Positions 1 to 8,502 of a DNA stretch of 64,000 bases are shown piece by piece. The notes below the pieces were generated by a model. It worked only from the letters and a program-made list of their open reading frames with translations. It had not been told where the DNA came from and searched no databases. Each line of letters opens with the position of its first letter. Within the stretch, counting starts at the first letter, position 1. The stretch comes from G963665185 sp963665185. Lineage in GTDB: Bacteria; Desulfobacterota; Desulfovibrionia; Desulfovibrionales; Desulfovibrionaceae. The position numbers and the translations under genes were made by a program. The stretch covers positions 1 through 64,000 of the forward strand of contig CAXXPO010000014.1 of the NCBI GenBank assembly GCA_963665185.2, in the 5' to 3' direction.

Positions 1-301
1 ATATGATGTGGGCGCACCGGCTGAACTCCTCCGCCAACAGGGGGGCCAGCAGCCAGACGGCCGTCGCGGCCGCCGCGCCCACCAGCAGCAGGCTGGCCAG
101 AACGGCCCAGCACCGGCTTTTGAGGCGGCGTTGCAGCAGCACCACCAGGGGATTTACGAGATAGGCCAGGAGCAGGGCCAGAAAAAACGGCAGCAGCACG
201 TCCGAGAGATACCCCAGCAGGCGGACCAGGAAGTAGGCGAGTCCGCCGGTCAGGGCCAGTCGGACCACGCGGTCCAATGTGTATGGTTTGTCCGAAAGCA
301 T
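1..301 (-). CDS. AI-2E (PerM) family transporter, N-terminal part
   Basis: Only the first 100 codons lie in the window; the gene runs off its left edge. The visible part has a short charged N-terminus followed by two long hydrophobic segments (roughly residues 15-55 and 65-85) separated by a short basic stretch (LLQRRLKSR), which is the N-terminal arrangement of AI-2E/PerM family multi-pass inner-membrane proteins. The ATG is preceded by a GGGGTAAG sequence that can act as ribosome binding site. The gene lies downstream of the GAK-like operon but is separated from it by a strong terminator hairpin, so it is probably a separate unit. The family call rests on hydrophobic pattern and composition only. 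Confidence 0.6.
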   Translation of the reverse strand, partial: MLSDKPYTLDRVVRLALTGGLAYFLVRLLGYLSDVLLPFFLALLLAYLVNPLVVLLQRRLKSRCWAVLASLLLVGAAAATAVWLLAPLLAEEFSRCAHII

Positions 302-360
302 GGGTTTTCTTACCCCTTTTGATCGGGGGATGCCAGCATTTGCGGACGTTCCGGGCGGGA

Positions 361-401
361 AAAAGCCTTGCGGGATCCGGAAGATCCTTCCCGCAAGGCT
401 T
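361..401 (-). terminator. Rho-independent terminator at the end of the GAK-like operon
   Basis: A perfect 13-bp stem (363-375 pairs with 389-401, AAGCCTTGCGGGA against TCCCGCAAGGCTT) is followed on the minus strand by a short T run ending near 361. It sits 25 bp after the stop of the HprK-related kinase gene and before the transporter gene at 301, so it should end minus-strand transcription of the operon. Confidence 0.8.
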
Positions 402-425
402 GCGCCGCGTTGTTTGCCGGCTGAT

Positions 426-1526
426 TTATGCGGAGAGTTTCTTGAGCAGATCCACGCAGGCTTTGGCCGCCTCCTCGAAATGCACGCCGCCGGACAGCTC
501 GATGACAGGGCAGTCGGCCAGCATGTCCAGGTAGGCATTTTCCGAGAAGTCGCGTGAGAGCGTGGCCGCGTCCCATTGGAAGAACAGCCCCAGATCCTTC
601 ATGAAGGCGGGCATCAGATCGGGCCGCTCGGCGAGGTTGATGCGCCTGACCACCAGGGGGTCGTTGGTGCGTTTCCAGTTGAGCAGCACCAGGGCGGCCA
701 TCTTGCATTTGATCTGGAATTTGCCCGGCCCGAAGCAGTCGTCGATGAAGGCGTCGTACTTGTATTCCAGGTCCCAGAGTTCGCTTTGGGGCATGGCTTC
801 GAAGCGTTTGCGCTCCTCTTCGGGAATGACCGGGTTGAGCGCATCGTTGTAGAGGACCGTGCCGGGATTGACCCTGGGCATCTTGGGCAGGCCGTGCATG
901 ACGAGTCCTTCGTCCGAGCGTTCGACCATCATGCGGTCGTTGGAGATGAAGTCCGTGCCGTGCCGCATGATGTGCAGGGCCAGGGTGGATTTGCCCATGC
1001 CGGCGAAGCCCGCCATGGTCAGGCCGTAGCCGTCCACGGCCACGCCCGAGGCGTGGAAGAGCAGGCAGCCGCGCTTGATGAGGCGCTCGATGAAGCGGTT
1101 GTTGATGAAATTGACGACCTGGTTGTCGTTTTCCAGGCAGGGGCCCAGGGCGAGCTGCATGTCGTTGCCGAACATGTAGACCATGCCTGTCAGCCGTTTG
1201 CGCACGATGCGTCCGTCCGCGAAATCGACGAATTCTTCCTTGATGCGGGTTTTGCCCGGGTCCGGCTGCTTGATGGTGTACTCAAGCCCGGTTTCCACGA
1301 CAGGGCATTCCAGGGCCGTGACATTGATTCCGGCCTCCCCGTCCCTGCCCAGGAAATCGCGGTAATAGTTTTTGAGCCTGGCGATGAGTTCGTCGGAGTT
1401 GGAGTGCACGTCAATGCGCGTGTCTCCGAAGCGCAGCCCCAGGTGGGCTGACACGGGATGCAGCTTCAGGTGTTCGGCGGCGTGGTCCATCACGGAACCG
1501 GGAATGGGGGAGATGGTCGTGGTCAT
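426..1526 (-). CDS. HprK-related kinase B (GAK system)
   Basis: A 366-residue protein with a P-loop at about residues 172-180 (AGFAGMGKST) inside a region resembling the C-terminal kinase domain of HPr kinase/phosphorylase: FHASGVAV before the loop and ISNDRMMV after it. The N-terminal 150 residues are specific to the HprK-related kinase B branch. HPr kinases phosphorylate a serine on HPr, but no HPr gene is visible here and the substrate of this branch is unknown. The start codon overlaps the stop of the ATP-grasp gene by 4 bp (ATGA), implying translational coupling. It is the last gene of the operon and is followed by a strong terminator. The family assignment is from memory of the GAK gene set and its order. 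Confidence 0.85.
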   Translation of the reverse strand: MTTTISPIPGSVMDHAAEHLKLHPVSAHLGLRFGDTRIDVHSNSDELIARLKNYYRDFLGRDGEAGINVTALECPVVETGLEYTIKQPDPGKTRIKEEFVDFADGRIVRKRLTGMVYMFGNDMQLALGPCLENDNQVVNFINNRFIERLIKRGCLLFHASGVAVDGYGLTMAGFAGMGKSTLALHIMRHGTDFISNDRMMVERSDEGLVMHGLPKMPRVNPGTVLYNDALNPVIPEEERKRFEAMPQSELWDLEYKYDAFIDDCFGPGKFQIKCKMAALVLLNWKRTNDPLVVRRINLAERPDLMPAFMKDLGLFFQWDAATLSRDFSENAYLDMLADCPVIELSGGVHFEEAAKACVDLLKKLSA

Positions 1527-2398
1527 GATATGCGCTCCAGAACGTGAGTGGCGTAGAGGTCGGCCGCGTTCAGGCCGTTGGCGTCGAGCAGGCCGCGGAA
1601 GCCTCCGAAGGCGGAAACTTCGTAGATCTGGGGACCGTCCGGGGTTTCCACCACATCCACGCAGGTGAAGGACATGTCGAACAGCGCCTGTGCCTTGTGC
1701 GCCAGGTCGATGATTTCCCTGGACGGATTCTGGGCCACGTATTTTCCGCCGGTGCGGGTGGTGTTGTCCCAGCTTTTTCCGCTGCCCTTGCGGGCGTATG
1801 TGGCCACGTATTCCCCGCCCAGAAAGGTGACGCCCAGGTCCATGCCGGGGTTTTCAACCATCTTCTGGATGTACATGACCTGGTTGCCTTCGTTCTTGAA
1901 GTCCTCGATCTGTTCGCGCATCTCCGTGCCCGGTTCGATGACGGTCATGCCGCGCGCCTTGGAGCTGAACAGCGGCTTGAAAACGGCCCGCCCGTATTCC
2001 TCCACCGCGACCATGGCCTCCTCGATGTCCTCGGTGATGGTCGTGGGCGGCATGGGGATTCCGCCCAGCCGCAACCCCACGGTGCAGCTCAGACGGTCGA
2101 TCAGGCGCATGATGCTGGTGGCCTTGGAAAAGACCGGTACGCCGCATTGTTCGACCATGCGCAGCATTTCCAGCCGGTCCAGGACATTTGGCGAGTAGGA
2201 GGGCGCGATTTTCTTGACGATCACGCCGTCCAGTTTGGTCATGTCCAGTTCGCCGCACCAGACCGTGTTGTCCTCCAGGTTCATGCGGACCTGGCCCATA
2301 TCGATGAGAATCCGTTCTCCGGTTTTGGCTTCCACCGCGTCTGCCAGACGTTCTGTGGACCATCCTCCGGGAATGCCGACCACGGCAATTTTTTTCAT
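1523..2398 (-). CDS. GAK-system ATP-grasp enzyme
   Basis: A 291-residue ATP-grasp protein of RimK-like type. ATP-grasp enzymes join a carboxylate to an amine or thiol nucleophile through an acyl-phosphate. Visible elements are the central ATP-binding segment (AVFKPLFSSKARGMTVI, about residues 138-155), the VMYIQKMVENPGMDLGV strand and the C-terminal metal-binding region (IYEVSAFGGFRGL). The substrate is unknown. The gene follows the PhoU-kinase fusion gene after 78 bp and overlaps the HprK-like kinase by 4 bp. An ATP-grasp enzyme next to an HprK-related kinase B, an amphi-Trp protein and an XXXCH protein is the signature of the so-called GAK system. Confidence 0.88.
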   Translation of the reverse strand: MKKIAVVGIPGGWSTERLADAVEAKTGERILIDMGQVRMNLEDNTVWCGELDMTKLDGVIVKKIAPSYSPNVLDRLEMLRMVEQCGVPVFSKATSIMRLIDRLSCTVGLRLGGIPMPPTTITEDIEEAMVAVEEYGRAVFKPLFSSKARGMTVIEPGTEMREQIEDFKNEGNQVMYIQKMVENPGMDLGVTFLGGEYVATYARKGSGKSWDNTTRTGGKYVAQNPSREIIDLAHKAQALFDMSFTCVDVVETPDGPQIYEVSAFGGFRGLLDANGLNAADLYATHVLERIS

Positions 2399-2476
2399 GT
2401 CAGATTTCCTATGCCAACGTTGAGAGGGTGTGGGAAAGCGTATGGGCCTTCCCCGGCCTTGCAGCGTGTTTGGGGG

Positions 2477-4117
2477 CTAATAGTATCCGAGAACGTGCAG
2501 CGGGATCTTGAAGTCGTCCCAACTGCCCTTGTGGGCCACGAGTTTGCGCAGAAGGTAGACGCCGCGCATGTACATGCTGCGGGCAAACGTGCGGTTGAGT
2601 TCAAAACGGGTGGAAGTGAGAAACGACCGTATAAGCCCCAGGCACAATCGGGCCTGGAAGGTCGTGTCTTCGTGCTGTTCCGCAAATTCCCGGGCAAAGC
2701 GCAGCATCTCCCGCATGGCCACTTCGATCCTGTCGCGTCCCTGCCTGTCGAATATGGGCAGCCGGAAGTTGGAAACCAGAAAGACGGACACGTCCTGTAC
2801 ATAGTCCGTGTCGCGGGAGCGGTGCAGGTCGATGTAGTGGATGCGCTGTTCCTGGTGGTCGTAGACGATGTTGTTGATGTTGAAATCGCCGTGGATGAAC
2901 ACGGAAAAAGGAGCCGGGAGCTGTTGGCAGATGCGCCGGGCTTCGCCTATCAGCCCCTTGAGCGGCGGAATGGTGGTGTTGCCGATGCACATGACCGGCG
3001 TGTCGAACTCCGGGTAGAGCCGGAAGACGTCGGGCAGCCTGGCTTCGGCCTGCTGTATGAAGCAGCCCGAGGCGGGTTCCCTTTTCAGGGTCTGGTTCCA
3101 TGTTTCCCGGACCGTGCTTTCCACCAGGAAGAGCGTGTTCAGGATGATTTCCTCATCCGCGGTCAGGATGACGTCCTGCACGGTGCAGCCGCCCAGGAAC
3201 TCGATGAGCAGCGAGACGGAATCGGCTTCCTCGCGCAGGGCGACCACCTTTGGCGGCAGGCCGGGCATGATTTCCTGCCAGCGTTCGATGTTCTTCTTTT
3301 CCTGCAGAAGTTTTTTCGGCTCGCCTTCCTTGAAGATGACCCCTCGTGAGTCGTCGCCGCCATCCCTGGCGTCCTGGGATTTGATCTTGCCGATGCGGCA
3401 GCCCGAACGGGTTCCCCAGATGGACTGGAATTCCACGTTGCTGATGGGCACTTCGCGGCCCGCGGCGGACAGGGTGTCGCGCAGGGCGTTGTATTGGCGG
3501 ATCTTGAATTTTTCCCCCAGGATGAAGAAGATGACGGCCTCGCCGATGTTGAGCAGGGCGTCGCCGATGCGTTCCAGGTAGCGGAAGGTGAACAGGGTGG
3601 TCACCAGGTTGCCGGTTTCCACGCCGGCCCGCAGTTCGTGGAGAATGCGGTCGAACTGTCCCTTGTACAGGGTGTCCAGGGTGTGCTCGCTCATGCATAT
3701 CTTGAAGGCCAGGGACATGTCCTGGTTGAACAGGGCGGAATAGATCATGTCCAGGGTGGCGAATATCTCGTCGAAGAAGGGCTGGTAGTCGTACCGGGTT
3801 ATGAATGCCGGATCGGTAAGGTACTGGGTCTGGATGGCGATGTTCACGGCGTGGTCCGCGAGCCGTTCCAGGTTGTTGGAGATGATGTGCGCGGCCCGGA
3901 GCCTGTCCACGCCGCGTTTGTCTATCTGCTTGTCGCCGTGGATGCGCGAAAAGCAGATGTTTTCCACGACGCTTTTCATGTTGTCGATGTAGTTGTCGCG
4001 GTTGCGGACCTTGTCCACGGCCTCTTGGCTGGAATGTTTGATGCATTCCAACGTGTTCTCCACCTGCTTGGTCACGTCGAGCAGCATGAAGCGGATGTTC
4101 TGTTCCAGATCTTGCAT
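2477..4117 (-). CDS. PhoU domain fused to an aminoglycoside-phosphotransferase-like kinase
   Basis: A 546-residue two-domain protein. Residues 1 to about 225 are a PhoU-type helical bundle containing two copies of the PhoU pattern (NNLERLADHAVNIA near 80 and RYLERIGDALLNIGE near 185). After a charged linker, residues about 270-546 form an APH/choline-kinase-like fold with the catalytic loop FIHGDFNINNIVYD near 405 (HGD plus downstream Asn) and the metal-binding segment YIDLHRSRD near 425. PhoU proteins report phosphate status, and APH-type kinases phosphorylate small molecules or proteins, so a phosphate-sensing kinase is a reasonable inference. The gene begins 3 bp after the amphi-Trp stop, with a GGATCAGTAGG ribosome binding site. 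Confidence 0.85.
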   Translation of the reverse strand: MQDLEQNIRFMLLDVTKQVENTLECIKHSSQEAVDKVRNRDNYIDNMKSVVENICFSRIHGDKQIDKRGVDRLRAAHIISNNLERLADHAVNIAIQTQYLTDPAFITRYDYQPFFDEIFATLDMIYSALFNQDMSLAFKICMSEHTLDTLYKGQFDRILHELRAGVETGNLVTTLFTFRYLERIGDALLNIGEAVIFFILGEKFKIRQYNALRDTLSAAGREVPISNVEFQSIWGTRSGCRIGKIKSQDARDGGDDSRGVIFKEGEPKKLLQEKKNIERWQEIMPGLPPKVVALREEADSVSLLIEFLGGCTVQDVILTADEEIILNTLFLVESTVRETWNQTLKREPASGCFIQQAEARLPDVFRLYPEFDTPVMCIGNTTIPPLKGLIGEARRICQQLPAPFSVFIHGDFNINNIVYDHQEQRIHYIDLHRSRDTDYVQDVSVFLVSNFRLPIFDRQGRDRIEVAMREMLRFAREFAEQHEDTTFQARLCLGLIRSFLTSTRFELNRTFARSMYMRGVYLLRKLVAHKGSWDDFKIPLHVLGYY

Positions 4118-4120
4118 GGC

Positions 4121-4411
4121 CTACTGATCCTTTGGCAGAGCCTTGACAACCAGAGGGGGGGTATCCTTGGTCTCTTCGCCGTCGGTTTCCTTCCATCCGA
4201 ATTTGATGCTCAGCTTGCGCCGCGCGCCCTTTTTCTTGGATTCGATGGTCAGCCCCACCAGGCCCTGGGGATGGTACACGACCTCCTTGTCCTGCGAGGC
4301 GAACAGAAGTTTTCCCGAGCGGAAGCCTTCGGCGATCGCCTCGAGGTAGGCGGTGATGGTTTCCATGTCCTGGACGGAATCGTATTTGAAGCTTTTCAGA
4401 TCGTCGCTCAT
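4121..4411 (-). CDS. amphi-Trp domain protein (GAK system)
   Basis: A 96-residue soluble protein. It consists of an amphipathic helix (METITAYLEAIAEGFRSGKL), a strand region, and a C-terminal basic segment containing the FGWKE tryptophan, which is how the small amphi-Trp domain proteins are built. The domain has no known biochemical function and occurs repeatedly in GAK loci. The ATG at 4411 was chosen over longer frames because GGAGAG lies 6 bp upstream. It sits 44 bp after the PHP-like gene and 3 bp before the PhoU-kinase gene, so co-transcription is likely. Confidence 0.8.
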   Translation of the reverse strand: MSDDLKSFKYDSVQDMETITAYLEAIAEGFRSGKLLFASQDKEVVYHPQGLVGLTIESKKKGARRKLSIKFGWKETDGEETKDTPPLVVKALPKDQ

Positions 4412-4455
4412 ATGTCGCTCTCCACGTAAATCCGGACCGTTCGGGCCGGATGTTG

Positions 4456-5625
4456 TTACCCCAGGCGGGCCTTGTATTCCTGGATGAATTTGGCCCGGCT
4501 CATGTTGTTCAGGATGAGGCTCTTGCGCACGGCAAGATCGTCCCATGCGGGTTGCAGCCCTATTTCACGGGCGGCCTTCTGTTCGTTCTGGTGTCTGGGG
4601 TCCTTTGTCTTTTCGCTCATGTGGCAATCGTCCCCCATGCTGATGAGCACGGGCCTTTCCCCGCTGCGGCGGGAGCGGTTGCGATTGTTGACCGCGTTGA
4701 TGAGAAATTCCGTGTATTCGCGGGACTGGGGGTTCCATACCTCGATGGCGTCCACGTCGTAATCGGCAAGCAGGATGGGCCAGAATTGTTCAGGGTGGGG
4801 GATGATGATTCCCGCCCCGAGCGACCTGGCCTCCTCGATGATTTCCGAGGCGCGGTAGAAGAATTTCAGGGAAAAGTGGGACTTTACAATGTCCTTGACC
4901 GCCTTGAGAAAGACCTGGGACTTGTTGATAAGCCCGTCGCCGTAGTCCGTGCGCAGTTCGTCGAAGAAGTTGCGCAGCAGCTTGTTCTTGATGGAGTCGC
5001 GGGGAACCTGGGACCAGTTCTGTTCCAACAACGTCTGTATCTTAACGGTATGGATGCGGGTGAATTCGACGATGTCGGCGTCGGTGTTGGTTTCGGCTGC
5101 CGCCTTCTGGACCCGTTCCTCCATGTCGGGCGAGACCACGGAATGCATGAAGTCGAAAAGTTGCGAGGAACGGTACTGGAACGTGTGCGCGAGCATGGAG
5201 CGCAGGGTGTCCGCGTGCTTGACGTTCTGTTCCTTGAAATGGAGCAGGAGCTGGACCTTGCGGTTGAACCCGCTGGAGTAGCAGTCCACCTCCACGCCGC
5301 TGTATCCGTTCAGGGACATGAGCACGTTGTGCTGCGTGGGAATCAGGAGTTCTGTCCGGCGGTTGGGAAACATGGTGTCGATGCGTTTGACGATCAGCTC
5401 CATGGGCACGAATTCAGGATGCCAGTGCACCGCCAGAACGTGTTCCTGCTTGGGGTAGATGTTGCGAGGCTCGGTGATCTGCTTGCATTGGGTTGCATTC
5501 AGCGTCGTCGAGATGATTCGAAAGAATATTTCCGTATCCCGTTCCGTGATTTCCTTGGGGATGGATGCGGTATCGATGCCCGCGCAGCGGGCATCGTCCT
5601 CGGGGGCGGTCTTGACGATCTTCAT
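4456..5625 (-). CDS. PHP-like metal-dependent hydrolase (GAK operon)
   Basis: A 389-residue protein with motifs of the PHP phosphoesterase fold: an early HWHPE near residue 66, IIPHPEQFWP near 285 and a late GDDCHMSEK near 330. In PHP proteins these His/Asp/Glu residues bind two or three metal ions and hydrolyse phosphoesters. The middle third, helical and rich in charged residues, is longer than in histidinol phosphatase. The start at 5625 is preceded only by a weak GGATA sequence; longer forms are possible. Its place between the XXXCH and amphi-Trp genes makes it part of the operon. Substrate unknown. Confidence 0.7.
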   Translation of the reverse strand: MKIVKTAPEDDARCAGIDTASIPKEITERDTEIFFRIISTTLNATQCKQITEPRNIYPKQEHVLAVHWHPEFVPMELIVKRIDTMFPNRRTELLIPTQHNVLMSLNGYSGVEVDCYSSGFNRKVQLLLHFKEQNVKHADTLRSMLAHTFQYRSSQLFDFMHSVVSPDMEERVQKAAAETNTDADIVEFTRIHTVKIQTLLEQNWSQVPRDSIKNKLLRNFFDELRTDYGDGLINKSQVFLKAVKDIVKSHFSLKFFYRASEIIEEARSLGAGIIIPHPEQFWPILLADYDVDAIEVWNPQSREYTEFLINAVNNRNRSRRSGERPVLISMGDDCHMSEKTKDPRHQNEQKAAREIGLQPAWDDLAVRKSLILNNMSRAKFIQEYKARLG

Positions 5626-5781
5626 GATGGGTATCCATAGCTTGTTTTTGTTACGGGGCAATTTCGACCCTGTGTCTCCGGGCGTCTCACATGGCGGCAT
5701 CCGGCCGGGGCCCGCGCCTCCCGGGTCACGGAAAAGCGCGGGCCGGAGCCGTGGTGAGGCGGGATGGCGGGTGTGCCGCGG

Positions 5782-6303
5782 CTATTTGTACTCGTCGTGG
5801 CACTGCTTTTTCACCGCATCCATGCGGGCCAGGGCCATGGCGAATTCCCGGGTGTCCCCGGATGCGGCCGCGGCCTGCACATCCTGCATGGTTGCCTTGA
5901 AGGCCGCGTAGTAGTCCTCGCCTTCGTCCGGGTAGGATATCATGAGTTCGCATTCGCCCATGAACTCCTCCAACTGGGCCGGGGCCGGCATCTGGCCTGC
6001 TTCCGCGATTTCCAGCAGGGCCTTCCAGGGCTTTTTCATGCGCTTCTTCAGTTCCTTGTACCGGGGAAGCCCGCCCGGTTCCATGGTTTCTGCGGACCGT
6101 TCGTGTTTGATGCGCACGGAAACCCGGCATTCCTGGGCATCGCGCTTGAGCGTGAGCTTTACCGCGCTGAAATCGGATACATCCACTGGTTCGCCGGTCA
6201 GATCGAGACTGCCGGTTTCCAATGCCCTGCCCAGGCGCGACAGGATGTCCTGAATTTCGGCTGGTCCGGCCGCGAATTCGATATTGGTTTTTTTGCTGGC
6301 CAT
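5782..6303 (-). CDS. XXXCH-type protein, first gene of the GAK operon
   Basis: A 173-residue soluble protein. The N-terminal 85 residues (AEIQDILSRLGRALETGSL followed by charged strands) resemble the amphi-Trp domain. The C-terminal half is helical and ends with KKQCHDEYK, a Cys-His motif that defines the XXXCH domain. No signal peptide is seen, so the CH motif is unlikely to be a normal haem site. The ATG at 6303 was chosen because AAGGAG lies 8 bp upstream; the longer open frame has no such signal. As first gene of the operon, it faces pit across a 214-bp divergent promoter region that carries Pho-box-like repeats. Confidence 0.8.
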   Translation of the reverse strand: MASKKTNIEFAAGPAEIQDILSRLGRALETGSLDLTGEPVDVSDFSAVKLTLKRDAQECRVSVRIKHERSAETMEPGGLPRYKELKKRMKKPWKALLEIAEAGQMPAPAQLEEFMGECELMISYPDEGEDYYAAFKATMQDVQAAAASGDTREFAMALARMDAVKKQCHDEYK

Positions 6304-6379
6304 GGGACTCTCCTTGTGAGCTGTTAGAGAAAGAGACAAAACACGTTTCCCTTGGTGTATGCAACGGCACATTCGTGTT

Positions 6380-6408
6380 GTTGCAAACATGTTGCGATTG
6401 CGTTACGA
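6380..6408 (+). promoter_or_regulatory. Candidate Pho box between the GAK operon and pit
   Basis: Three heptamers in 11-bp phase: GTTGCAA at 6380, GTTGCGA at 6391 and GTTACGA at 6402, each separated by 4 bp. The two 7-bp direct repeats with a 4-bp spacer are the architecture recognised by PhoB dimers. An almost identical pair (GTTACGA, TTGC, GTTACAA) lies upstream of phoB at 12686-12703. The block lies 77 bp from the XXXCH start and 110 bp from the pit start and could regulate either or both. Binding by PhoB is inferred. Confidence 0.6.
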
Positions 6409-6517
6409 TATGATGACTGTGTGGTTTAATTCTCAATATTCTTAACACAGTCTTTGCGACAAATCGACATCGCCTGGTTCCAGGCATCATTTCCGCATAC
6501 GCAGGAACACGAAATCC

Positions 6518-7753
6518 ATGGACTTTTACGATATTTTCCTTGTGCTTTCGCTTTTTGCCGGTTTTCTCATGGCTTTCAATCTGGGGGCCAACGACGTGGC
6601 CAATTCCATGGCCTCGGCCGTGGGCGCCCGGGCCATAAGCGTTCGGCAGGCCGTGTTCATAGCCGGGATACTCAATTTCGTGGGTGCGACCTTTTTGGGG
6701 TCCCAGGTCACCGCGACCATCAGCAAGGGCATCATCAATCCGGCCAGCATCAGCGACCCCAAGATCATGACCCTGGGCATGTTCGCGGCCCTGCTTTCCG
6801 CCGGGCTCTGGGTTCTGGCCGCCACGCTCACCGCCCTTCCCGTGTCGTCCACCCATTCCATCGTGGGGAGCATTCTCGGCTTCGGCTTCGTGGCCGGCGG
6901 TCCCGAGGTTGTCAACTGGGCCAAGCTCGGCGGGATCGTGCTGTCCTGGATTATTTCGCCTTTTTTTGCCGCAGTCATCGCCTACCTGATTTTCCATCAT
7001 ATCCGATGGCGGATTTTCGCGGCCAGGAACTTCGTGGAAAAGGCGATTCGATGGGCGCCGCGCTGGCTGGGGCTGACCACCATCCTCATCGGGCTGTCCT
7101 TCATGTACAAGACGCCGGTCGGCAAGAAGCTGGCACTGCCCCTGCCCGCGTCCCTGCTGCTGGTGGCGGTGCTGGGTTTCGTCGTCTGGCTCGCGGGCCG
7201 CTATCTGGCCCGCCGCATGGTCCCGGACCCGGAGGAAGGGGCGGAGGCGGTGGAGCGCATCTTTCGCAAGTTGCAGGTCTTCACCTCCTGCTATGTGGCC
7301 CTGTCGCAAGGAGCCAATGACGTGGCCAACGCCATCGGCCCGGTGGCGGCCATTTACCTGTTGGCGAAAAGTCATGCCCTGTCCGCCCAGGCTCCCGTGC
7401 CCATGTCCATGTTGGTTCTGGGCGGAGTGGGCATCGCCGTGGGCATCGGTCTCATGGGCAGCCGGGTCATCGCCACGGTGGGGGAAAAGATCACCACCCT
7501 GACCAACACCCGCGGATTCGCCGTGGACTTTGCCGCGGCCACCACGGTGTTGGCCGCTTCCAAGCTGGGGTTGCCCGTGTCCACGACGCATGCGGCCGTG
7601 GGGGCTGTCACCGGGGTGGGATTGGCCAGGGGGTTTCAGGCTGTGGATTTCGGAGTGCTGGGAAAGATAGTCATCTATTGGGTGCTGACCGTTCCCATAG
7701 CAGCCTTCACCTGTATTGTAATATTCCAGATACTGAAATGGACGGTGCTTTAA
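6518..7753 (+). CDS. pit: Low-affinity inorganic phosphate transporter, PiT family
   Basis: A 411-residue inner-membrane protein with about ten hydrophobic segments and the duplicated PiT signature: GANDVANSMASAVGA near residue 22 and GANDVANAIGPVAA near 265. PiT proteins import metal-phosphate complexes using the proton or sodium gradient. PVSSTHS and PVSTTHA repeats after each half are also typical. The gene is divergent from the GAK operon, sits just downstream of Pho-box-like repeats, and is followed after 22 bp by a DUF47 gene, the usual Pit partner. Substrate specificity (phosphate rather than sulfate) follows from the neighbourhood. Confidence 0.92.
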   Translation: MDFYDIFLVLSLFAGFLMAFNLGANDVANSMASAVGARAISVRQAVFIAGILNFVGATFLGSQVTATISKGIINPASISDPKIMTLGMFAALLSAGLWVLAATLTALPVSSTHSIVGSILGFGFVAGGPEVVNWAKLGGIVLSWIISPFFAAVIAYLIFHHIRWRIFAARNFVEKAIRWAPRWLGLTTILIGLSFMYKTPVGKKLALPLPASLLLVAVLGFVVWLAGRYLARRMVPDPEEGAEAVERIFRKLQVFTSCYVALSQGANDVANAIGPVAAIYLLAKSHALSAQAPVPMSMLVLGGVGIAVGIGLMGSRVIATVGEKITTLTNTRGFAVDFAAATTVLAASKLGLPVSTTHAAVGAVTGVGLARGFQAVDFGVLGKIVIYWVLTVPIAAFTCIVIFQILKWTVL

Positions 7754-7775
7754 GGCGCCTGCAAGGAGAACGCAT

Positions 7776-8444
7776 ATGCAATTCCCGTTTTTCGGCATGT
7801 TGACCACGCGCTCCCCGCTCGAAGGCTTGCGGGAGCATTACGACACGATTTCCGAATGCCTCGATATGGTCCAGGATTCACTGACCTGTTTCGTGGCGGA
7901 AGGTCCTTGCCGTACATACCAGGAACTGGCGTTGAAAGTGGACGCCCTGGAAAGCAGGGCCGACAAGATCAAGCGTCGCATACGCAACAAGCTGCCGCGC
8001 AATCTGTTCATGCCCGTGGATAAGACCCTGTTTCTGGAATACACCACCACCCAGGACAATGTTCTGGATGCGGCCCAGGAATGCATCTACTGGCTGGCGA
8101 TGCGTCCGGTGACCGTACCGGCCGAACTTCGCGGCGAGCTGTTGGATTTTCTCGAGGACGTTTTCGCCAGCATGGAACTGCTCGGGCCCGCCTTGCAGGA
8201 AACCATCGCCTTTGTCTACGCAGAGCAGACGTCCCGCGACGTGGTCAAGGAGGCCATGCGCAACGTTCGCAGGAACCACCGCAAGGTTTCGCGCATGAAG
8301 TACCCGCTGATTGCGCAAGTCTACCGTTCCGACATGGATTTCCGCGACGTGTACCAGCTTATTCACGTTATCTTCACCCTGCACGACATGAGCCACAACA
8401 GCCGCCGATGCGCGGAGCTGCTGCGGGCCATGATTGCCCGTTGA
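7776..8444 (+). CDS. DUF47 (PhoU-like) Pit accessory protein
   Basis: A 222-residue soluble, mostly helical protein of the DUF47/PhoU-like family, beginning FPFFGMLTTRSPLEGL, with DALESRADKIKRRIRN near residue 60 and a matching charged helix in the second half. Genes of this family are regularly paired with pit and are thought to control the transporter. AAGGAG precedes the ATG by 6 bp, and the gene lies 22 bp after pit. A strong bidirectional terminator follows. Confidence 0.88.
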   Translation: MQFPFFGMLTTRSPLEGLREHYDTISECLDMVQDSLTCFVAEGPCRTYQELALKVDALESRADKIKRRIRNKLPRNLFMPVDKTLFLEYTTTQDNVLDAAQECIYWLAMRPVTVPAELRGELLDFLEDVFASMELLGPALQETIAFVYAEQTSRDVVKEAMRNVRRNHRKVSRMKYPLIAQVYRSDMDFRDVYQLIHVIFTLHDMSHNSRRCAELLRAMIAR

Positions 8445-8502
8445 GTGATTCGACCATGGGGCGGCTGGGCGCTTATCGCGCCTGCCGCGGCACCCTGCCC
8501 GC

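Noticed and set aside
1544..3349. Long open frame of about 600 codons on the plus strand
   Set aside because: It runs antisense to the ATP-grasp and PhoU-kinase genes, which have clear domains. Such long antisense frames are common in G+C-rich DNA with strong third-position bias.
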